Shown in pieces: positions 56,663 to 64,000 of a stretch of DNA of 64,000 nt. A model generated the notes under the pieces. The model saw only the letters and a program-made list of their open reading frames with translations. It had not been told where the DNA came from and ran no database searches. The DNA comes from Wurfbainia villosa (Eukaryota > Streptophyta > Magnoliopsida > Zingiberales > Zingiberaceae). Both the position numbers and the translations under genes were made by a program. The DNA is taken from the NCBI GenBank assembly GCA_025175895.1, contig CM046006.1, positions 68,344,288-68,408,287 on the forward strand, read 5' to 3'. Within the stretch, counting starts at the first letter, position 1. Every line of letters begins with the position of its first letter.

Positions 56663-58123
56663 TGTTGGAGATTTGAGGCCGCTAGAGGGGGGGTGAATAG
56701 CATTTGACCGTATGTCGATGGAATTCGTTCACGATCGTCTCTACAAAATTCGTTATGCGTAGCGGAATAGAAATAATAAAAGAAATAACGAAAAGATACA
56801 ATCACGAACACAAGGATATAACGTGGTTCGGAACCGCACGATTCCTACTCCACGGATCGGGCTCAAACGAGCCCTAGTGATGCCAATCACACACCACTAA
56901 GCAATAAACTCCTTCTCGACAACAAGTCGGAGGTGGAGAAACCTCGTACAATGGATTACAACAAGTAATACACAAAAATACAAGCAAAATACAAGGAAAT
57001 GTAAAGAACACTTTACAAACTAGGATTTGAGCGCTTTGCTTGTTGGTTGCTTGGATGAGGTTGAAGGGCCCTGAAATGCACCTGCAAATCGCCTTCAAAT
57101 CGCCTCAAGTAAGCTCCCAAAGAACTGATGCTTGAGCCTTCCACGAACAGTTTCTTTTATCCTCCATCGGGCTGGATTTTCGCCTAGCAGTCGACTGCCA
57201 TAAGTCCCCAGTCGACTGCCAGCACTGTAGCTGTGAGACAACGACTCAATCCACGTTGGACAAGTTCCAACGGGACTCTTGGCAGTCGACTACCAATGCC
57301 CGTAGTCGATCGGCGGCCGGTACGGCTCTGGCTTACGTGCTTGACAGCGAACTAGCCGATCGCCGACTCGCGGCCGATCGCCAGAGACATCCCGATCGCT
57401 CCAATGAGCAATCGGCGCAGCAATTCCAGCTCTAAATTGGCAAATAACTCAAACATGAGGTTTTAACCCAAGTATGGTGCCCCCATACTTGCTAGACCAC
57501 CCTTAGCCTAGACCTAAGCCTTCTAGCCACCTCCATCGGCCTCACGCATCTCGGATCCCTCCAAGTCATCCATGACTTGTTCATCCATCGCGCTAGCCTC
57601 TAGGTGCTTCCGTCGGCTATGTCATGCTAACGGTGTCTACACCGCCAAGGCACATTGGACTTACGCCGCCAAGACTCCGCTTGGACTTTACGCCGCCAAC
57701 CATTGGACTTATGCTGCCAAGACTCTCGCTTGGACTTTGCGTAGCCAATATCAAACCCCTTGGACTTCTCATGCCAAGACTCAAGCTTGGACTTTCCCTT
57801 GCCAACCCATGTTGGACTTCTCAAATGCCAAGACCATGCTTGTACTTTCCCTTGCCAACCCATGTTGGACTTTTACATTGCCAAGACCCATGCTTGGACT
57901 TTTACATTGCTAAGACCCATGCTTGGACTTTTCATGCCAAGTACTCAAGACTTGGACTTTACCAAATGCCAAGTGTTCCACTTGGACTTTCCATGCCAAG
58001 TACCCATAACTTGGACTTTCCCATGACAATTACATTGTCATATGTTTTTGTCGAAACATCAAAACATCACTCGAGTCAAACTCGAGTCCTGATCAATCGT
58101 GACCTGGGCCGATTGCACCAACA
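56663..58123 (-). mobile_element. Solo Sirevirus LTR (1461 bp) inside the pararetrovirus
   Basis: It is flanked by ACTGA (56658-56662 and 58124-58128). The minus strand runs from TGTTGGTGCAATCGG to CTCCAACA. It has the G-run motif at 56681-56701, two CAGTCGACTG palindromes near 57188 and 57213, a CGATCG/GCCGATCG-rich stretch at 57300-57420 where other LTRs have CAGTCGACTG, and the minisatellite at 57650-58020. Confidence 0.9.
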
Positions 58124-58128
58124 ACTGA

Positions 58129-58980
58129 CTTTCTCATAAGTATTGGAGCTAATCTTACTATCTTACTTAGAGACACATTAAGACTTACCGAAGACATCAA
58201 TCTAGAAATTGAAAAACAAAGCAAAAACTTAGCAGAGCTTGCTCAGAATTTAGATTACCTAAAGTTCACTCAAGAAGCGGTATATGACAAAATCAAAGCC
58301 ACAAACTTCATAAATTTACCAGGATGAGGAGAGGTCTTAAGACTAGCTAACCTCATAAAAGAATACCAACCTAGAACTTTTGAAATAAAACATAAAGATC
58401 TACTAGCTGAAGTAAAACAGTTAATCTATACAACTGAAGAACAAATAAATAAGAAGGAATATCTACCTAGAAATGATAGTCCTAGGTAAGACCATGAACA
58501 ATATATATAATTCATATAAAATACACATAGAAGGGATTATAGAAGCCTTGAGCTCAAAAGGGACAACTTTCTTAAAACTCAGACAGTATGGATCTGAGGA
58601 CTTGGCAAATTTAGAATGGACAATTAACCTACAAGAGACAGAACCTTTGTTACAACCCACAAACTCAGTACTTTGCAAGAATAGAAATGGTAATCTAAAC
58701 ATTAGGTTCATCGGATATCAATAAGAAATTCCATCTGAAGAACTTGAAGAAGAAAATATTGGACCCTAACCTAGTGAGACATGAAGATTAAACTTGGTCC
58801 ATTTGAGAGAACAAATCCCACTAGAAAAACTTCGAACCCAAATGAGAATAGTAGGAAAGTTACATCTTCAACTAACAGAAACTTAAATTATATGAATATA
58901 AACTCTAATGACCCAGATGTTGGGTCAAGTATACAAGGTATTTTTGATGAATTAAACGAATACGTTTACATTCCAAAATA
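58129..58980 (+). pseudogene. Pararetrovirus N-terminal region, coiled-coil-like
   Basis: Directly after the solo LTR the frame is rich in Leu, Lys, Glu and Asn with heptad-like spacing (58129-58330), then stops at TGA 58326-58328. Frames resume at 58473-58724 and 58781-58981 after further breaks. Position ahead of the capsid-like region suggests a virion-associated or movement-type N-terminus. I cannot assign it more precisely. Confidence 0.5.
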
Positions 58981-58981
58981 A

Positions 58982-59690
58982 ATGGCTAATCATATTACTA
59001 CACAAGAACTAAAAGAACTAGAAAATTTTGATAAACAACACCAAAAACTTCCAGAAAACATGTATCCATACCTAGATGATAATCATAATATAATAGCAAA
59101 GGCAGAGGAAGAAATGGCCTATAAAGATGGAATTACTATAGAACATACTAGAAATGAATGTAAGCAAAGTATACAATGATCTCTGGACAAAATTAACAAA
59201 CTTTTAGAAGATGACACCTTCAAAAACCTTATGCACTCTACTAGCTCCAATAAAAACCTAATGAATAGAAAAGAATCAACTGGGACAAGTAGACCTAGTC
59301 AGCCATATCAAATTACTTATCCAGAAAAGTCACATGAGAACAATCGATTAAAGTCAAGGGCATCCTCCAAGAACACATATAGACCCTTATACGAATAATA
59401 ATCCTTTAAAAAAAAAAGGGAAAAGAAAACCCCCAGAAGTTACTTTTTTTTGGAAAAGAATCGGTTCTTTTAAACATTATAGAATGTGATCCCCAACTAT
59501 ACGATAACTATTTAGAACAATGGGCAGTCTCAGTCAGAAGGGATTATATGGAAAAACATGAGCTAGATGTCGAAACAGGAGACACCATGCTTAGGATAGG
59601 TGAAAATTATCTAGGTGACGTAGCTAGGGCAGCATGGGAAGGTTTTAAGACAAAATTTCCTAAAGAAATAACATACTAAATTTTTGCTAT
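58982..59690 (+). pseudogene. Pararetrovirus region upstream of the capsid, broken
   Basis: Hydrophilic Asn/Glu/Lys-rich frames (58982-59179 and on to about 59370) are followed by a poly-A-rich indel site at 59402-59460 and by sequence leading into the capsid-like frame. Much of it is repeated at 61915-62506. No catalytic motif is seen. Confidence 0.5.
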
Positions 59691-60020
59691 GCCATGCATC
59701 GGATACTAGGAGGCATAGATGCCAATACAGGCTTAGATTTAAAGCAACGAGAAGCCATGAGAGACTCAGAACAACTACAAATCACAAAATGGTCCTACAT
59801 TAAACACTTTTGCAATGACTTCTTTGCACTAACAACAGTTTCAGAAAATTATTACAATCCTGATCTAGGTGAGAGGCTCTTTAGTAAACTACCAGGAGAA
59901 TTAGGAAAAGAAATACATAAAGCATGGACAGACATGAATGTTTCGAACATACAAAATAATATAGGAGTACGAATTCAACACATAATAACAAAGCTAAAAG
60001 AAAAATGTACATTTATCTAG
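59691..60020 (+). pseudogene. Pararetrovirus capsid-like region
   Basis: This 108-codon frame shows features of caulimovirid capsid proteins: an aromatic-rich helix region (KHFCNDFF), and a GE-hydrophobic-F-KLPG element followed by a GKEIHKAW stretch. The CCHC knuckle lies 240 bp downstream, the usual arrangement. It stops at 60018-60020. Assignment is by pattern and order, not by alignment. Confidence 0.6.
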
Positions 60021-60257
60021 ATACAAAGAACACTAAAGACACAACAATACGGTTTTTGTAAACAAATTTATACCCCACAATAATATGGAGCTACTCCTAG
60101 GAAAGAATATTTTCGAATAAGACCACCTCCCAAGCCCAAAAGATAATATAAAAAGATATATTATCTTCAAAAAAGTACGTCCAGAAAGCCAAACTTAAAT
60201 AAAGAAAAACACGTAAGAAAATTTAAGCCCAAAAAGACCTATGCCAATACACTTACC

Positions 60258-60299
60258 TGTTACGCTTGCAACTAATCAGGACACCTATCTTCTGCATGT
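60258..60299 (+). pseudogene. CCHC zinc knuckle of the pararetrovirus capsid, with stop
   Basis: The codons give C-X2-C-X4-H-X4-C with the exact nucleocapsid spacing, but an in-frame TAA sits at 60273-60275 inside the knuckle. The acidic 109-codon frame 60339-60668 follows. Confidence 0.7.
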
Positions 60300-61059
60300 C
60301 CCAATAGGAGAAATTTATACACCAAAGCGTCCAGCCTAGTGGCCAGTACAAACGAGGATTTGATCGAAATACAATTAGACATTTCGAATACATCCTCTGT
60401 ATACTCAATAATATCAACCAATGACTCTGAAGAACTAATCTCAGACTATACACCTATGAACAATAACAATTGTTCACCACCAAAATATGGCTATGCAGCC
60501 AAATATGGTATCCCAATTCTAGAATCAATGAATCATTCATGGGATGACCTATTGGACTCGTTAGAAGAAGAAGAAGAACCTTTACTACATACCAACTACA
60601 TGTATAGGACAGACAAATTAGCTTCCTACCCAACTCCTAAAGAAGACATTGACTGTCAACATGAATGAAACCTAAGAGAAGGAACTTATTATACACCCTA
60701 TTTTCTTTGTTGATTTTACCCGGCAGTTAAGAAACAAGGAACCTACAGAAAATGTAAGCAACAAATTTGCAATTAATACCTTAAGAATGATTACAATATT
60801 ATTATAGAACATCAGCAGAATACAAGTACAAATCGTAACAAGTTAATGGAGGCCAGAATTTCGGTCCCCGAGACAAGACTTAATCTGCTAGAAACCGAAG
60901 TCAAAACCTTACAACAACAACAATAGAACCAAGCCTATGCAGATTATGAAGACATCACCTCTCTCATAGACCCTCATCTTCCTAATCCCCAGTTTCTTCC
61001 CTTTGCGAGCAATAAGGTTTTTATTAAGACACCTAGCATGTGCAATTTTGGCATTGTGG

Positions 61060-61475
61060 TCGAACTTTGAGTACAATGTACTCTTACAATTCAAGGGCAC
61101 AAACTTGACCTACAGACCCTTATTGACACAGGAGCTACTAGATCTACAGTTGACAAAGAAATCCTTAACAGTTTTCTCCCACAACTTTTGATTAAGTACA
61201 CTAACCAACCTCAGATTAGCACGTTATTTGATGGCTCCAAACACACAATTCACAAATATGTTCCTAATGCACATTTAAAATTTTACACTACTTGTGGTAA
61301 TTATAGCTCCCCTCTCCCAATACCTGACCTTTGGGTCTCCTCCCTTAGGCAGACAAATTTACATTTAATCCTTGGTCTTTCTTTTCTTTTGTCTTCACAG
61401 AGAGTTTTCCTTCTTACAAAAGACTATGCAGTCTTTATGTCCACACATATAATCTCCCATCTTCTTATAATCTAA
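61060..61475 (+). pseudogene. Pararetrovirus aspartic protease region
   Basis: An Asp-Thr-Gly-Ala active-site motif is encoded at 61125-61136, preceded by a hydrophobic Leu/Ile strand and followed by about 100 residues typical of a retropepsin-like fold, ending near an I-L-G-L-S-F-L block (about 61366). The frame is broken between 61100 and 61190. Sequence similarity ends near 61475, before any RT. Confidence 0.6.
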
Positions 61476-61479
61476 TAAT

Positions 61480-62506
61480 TTTAAAAATCTTAAAACCCAG
61501 ATAGTATGGATCTGAGGACTTGGCAAATTTAGAATGAACAATTAACCTACAAGAGACAGAACCTTTGTTACAAACCCACAAACTCAGTACTTTACAAGAA
61601 TAGAAATGGTAATCTAAACATTGGGTTCACTGAATATCAGCAAGCATCTTCATTTGAAGATCTTGAAGAAGAAAATATTTGACCCCAACCTAGTCAGACA
61701 CGAAGATTAAACTTGGTCCATTTGAGAGAACAAATCCCACTAGAAAAACTTCAAACCCAAATGAGAATAATAGGAAAGTTACATCTTAAACTAACATAAA
61801 CTAAAACAAATTTAAATTATATGACTATAAACTCTAATGACCTAGATGTTGGGTCAAGTATACAAGGAATTTTTGATGAATTAAATGAATACATTTACAT
61901 TCCAAAAGAAATGGCTAATCATATTACTACACAAGAACTAAAAGAACTAGAAAATTTTGATAAACAACACCAAAAACTTCCAGAAAACATGTATCTATAC
62001 CTGGATGATAATCATAATATAATATCAAGGGCAGTGGAAGAAATGACCTATAAATATAGAATTACTATAGAACATACTAGAAATGAATGTAAGCAAAGTA
62101 TAAAATGATCTCTGGACAAAATTAACAAACTTTTAGAAGATGACACTTTCAAAAACCTTATGCACTCTACTGACTCCAATAAAAACCTAATGAATACAGT
62201 AGAATCAACTGGAACAAGTAAACCCAGTCAGCCATATCAAATTACTTATCCAGAAAGTCACATGAGAACAATAGATTATAGTCAAGGACATCCTCCAAGA
62301 ACACAAATAAACCCTTATACGAATAATAATCCTTTACTAAAAACAATGGGGACAAGAAAACCCTCAGAAGTTACTTTTTTTTTTGAAAAAAAATCAGTTC
62401 TTTCAAAAATTACAGAATGTGATCCCCAACTATAAGATAACTATTTAGAACAATGGGCAATCTCAGTCAAAAGGGATTATATGGCAAAACATGAGCTAGA
62501 TGTCGA
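61480..62506 (+). repeat. Head-to-tail partial duplicate of the pararetrovirus
   Basis: It matches 58560 to about 59568 in the same orientation, starting near AGTATGGATCTGAGGAC (61502, compare 58583) and including the frame 61821-62108. It differs by scattered substitutions, and some stops differ (the in-frame TAA at 58979-58981 reads GAA here). It ends abruptly at 62506 where an LTR-like sequence begins. Confidence 0.82.
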
Positions 62507-62715
62507 TGTTAGTTATATATGAGAGGTGTCCTAAGGCAAATCGCCTTATGGTTGTACCATTTATTTGATAAATGAAGATTCACTATTTGGGTTTACATGT
62601 TTTCATGTATTTGATTGAATCTTAAACTCATTTATTGAATGTCCGTAATACGATTCACATCATGAGAGAATTTGTGATTGGATCACAACTAGTGAGTATT
62701 TTTACATGTGTATTG
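62507..62715 (+). mobile_element. LTR-like fragment
   Basis: It starts TGTTAGTTATATATGAG directly after pararetrovirus sequence and is cut by the Sirevirus LTR at 62716. The TG start and abrupt border suggest the 5' end of an LTR retrotransposon. Family unknown. Confidence 0.4.
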
Positions 62716-64000
62716 TGTTGGATCGATGCAGTTCGCTAGAGGGGGGGGTGAATAGTGAAAAACCTTTTTTTCCTTTTCGAGTTCATATCAAAAAAATTAA
62801 GTGCAGCGGAAAGATAAATGAAACAAAAAGAGACAAGATATTTTTTTACTTGGTTCGTAGCCTTCGGCTACTACTCCAAGGCCCTAACGATCCTAGACCA
62901 TGTACGGAGGGCAATTAACTAAAACACTCCTCCTCGTTGGAGGTAGGAGTTTGATGATTACAAAAACCTTCGAAGCAAAAAGATAGAGAGACAAACCCTC
63001 TCTTCTATTTAAGTAAAATGCAACGATAGAAAACCTTGATTAAAAAGAATTGCAATATTGAAAGCAATAACAAAGTAAGATTATACCAACAACTAAAAAA
63101 AAAGAACTTAAGCTAGGGTTGTTGGCAGCACTTCGTTGTTGTAGAGGCATCGGAGAGTCGCAGTGTTGCGGAGGCTTTTGAGCACTTAGAATTGATGAAG
63201 AAACCCTAGGTTAGGACCTCCTTTTATAGCCTTTGAGCCCCTTTTCGAGAGGAACCCTAGCCAATCATATTTGAGCACCACTCCCCTTGAAATTTTGTGA
63301 TAAGCCTTGACTCCTCGAAGCTGATCCTTTGACCATCAGTCGACTGATGGCCATCATCAGTCGACTGATGGCAGCATCAGTCGAGTGCTAACCTCCGGCA
63401 GTCGACTGATTGACGGCAGTCGAGTCCTCCAAGCTGGCAGTCGACTGATGCTTGCTGCAAGTCAAAGTTAGCTCAATAAAAACATAATTTCGACAGTCGT
63501 CGACCGTCCGATCTCGACCTAGACCATCTATAGGATATCTTTGGTCGGATCTACGCTTAAGATCATCCCCGTAAAGAGGATACGACCTCACTTACGCTCA
63601 CACACACACGAGCTTACCTCGATACTTACTGTGTCGCTTTCGCTTCCGGCCTTCCACCCGATTCCTTCGGCTCCCTCCGAAGTCACCCGAGTGTCGCCCG
63701 ACCACCGTGGCTTCCTCCGGGTGTCGCTAGCCTTCAGCTCTAGCTATAACAATTTTCTGCATACTCGATTCATCTCGTGAGATAACGACATGAGCTTAAC
63801 TTTGTATTGTTTGCTATAATCAAAACTCAGGTTCGACTTAGGTACCTACTGCACCAACAATCTCCCCCTTTTTGATTTATGGCAAACCCACATACAAAGT
63901 TAAGAAAAATAACTTAAGTGCATTAAGCAAAATGAGTAAGAGATATGCATGAATGAGCAGGAGTATAAAAACTTTTATGCATGAATGAGCAGGAGTATAT
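62716..64000 (-). mobile_element. Sirevirus G, 3' LTR and start of internal region, leaving the window
   Basis: The 3' LTR is 62716-63859 (1144 bp), with minus-strand start TGTTGGTGCAGTAGG and end ATCCAACA. The G-run motif is at 62734-62756 and palindromes lie at 63335-63450. The PPT at 63860-63882 reads AATCAAAAAGGGGGAGAT on the minus strand. Internal sequence continues past 64000. It is closest to the solo LTR at 32612-33684. With an intact PPT/LTR junction it may belong to a complete element. Confidence 0.87.

Larger units (their letters stand above)
56521..62506 (+). mobile_element. Endogenous pararetrovirus (Caulimoviridae-like), decayed and rearranged
   Basis: A plus-strand series of viral-type domains appears in the usual caulimovirid order: a coiled-coil-rich N-terminal region, a capsid-like region, a CCHC zinc knuckle, an acidic stretch and an aspartic protease. 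It is interrupted by a solo Sirevirus LTR (56663-58123) and followed by a head-to-tail partial repeat (61480-62506). Stops and frameshifts are frequent and no RT/RNase H is present, so it cannot produce virus. The genus is unresolved. No LTR or TSD of its own is seen, in keeping with passive integration. Confidence 0.72.

Overview
This window is a nest of plant transposable elements. I found no host protein-coding gene and no rRNA or tRNA gene. The content (Sirevirus-type Ty1/copia elements, a chromovirus-like Ty3/gypsy element, a plant LINE, CACTA and hAT DNA transposons, and a caulimovirid-like endogenous pararetrovirus) indicates a large-genome flowering plant. The Sirevirus load makes a monocot plausible, but I cannot name the species from sequence alone.

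Left half (1-38450). A LINE on the minus strand was split by a plus-strand Ty3/gypsy element at 598-33815, flanked by the target-site duplication (TSD) TATTG. The gypsy 5' LTR was then hit by a solo Ty1/copia LTR (2011-4071, TSD AAGAT) and by a minus-strand Sirevirus A (4331-16916, TSD TTTTA). Sirevirus A was itself hit by Sirevirus B (7218-13808, TSD TTTTT). Both Sireviruses carry LTRs, primer-binding site (PBS), gag and polypurine tract (PPT) but no pol. The gypsy body is a tandem array: a unit of about 6.9 kb (16330-23225) is repeated at 23230-30130, giving an LTR-internal-LTR-internal-LTR structure. The middle LTR keeps a scar of Sirevirus A. The 3' LTR carries another solo Sirevirus LTR (32612-33684, TSD ATTTT). 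The LINE resumes at 33821 and runs to about 38450, with ORF2 endonuclease and RT, then ORF1.

Middle (38451-48192). An unassigned block is followed by a second copy of the copia LTR (39186-41941, minus), which holds a plus-strand solo Sirevirus LTR (40075-41235, TSD TTTAA). Next comes a truncated gag-only Sirevirus C (41942-45401), which abuts a broken Ty1/copia gag-protease-integrase region (45402-47541, minus).

Right half (48193-64000). The copia leader is interrupted by a CACTA element (48193-55248, TSD TCA), which is interrupted by an hAT element (51534-54765, 8-bp TSD GTTTAGGG) with a broken BED/hAT transposase. The copia PBS and 5' LTR follow (55651-56502). At a (TA)9 microsatellite the sequence passes into a decayed endogenous pararetrovirus (about 56521-62506). 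This is split by a solo Sirevirus LTR (56663-58123, TSD ACTGA) and partly duplicated head to tail. A short LTR-like piece and the 3' end of another Sirevirus (from 62716, leaving the window) close the region.

Almost all the ORFs are dead or non-autonomous. The most intact are one Sirevirus gag, LINE ORF1, the hAT catalytic half and the copia gag. All functional statements come from motif recognition by eye; no database search was run.
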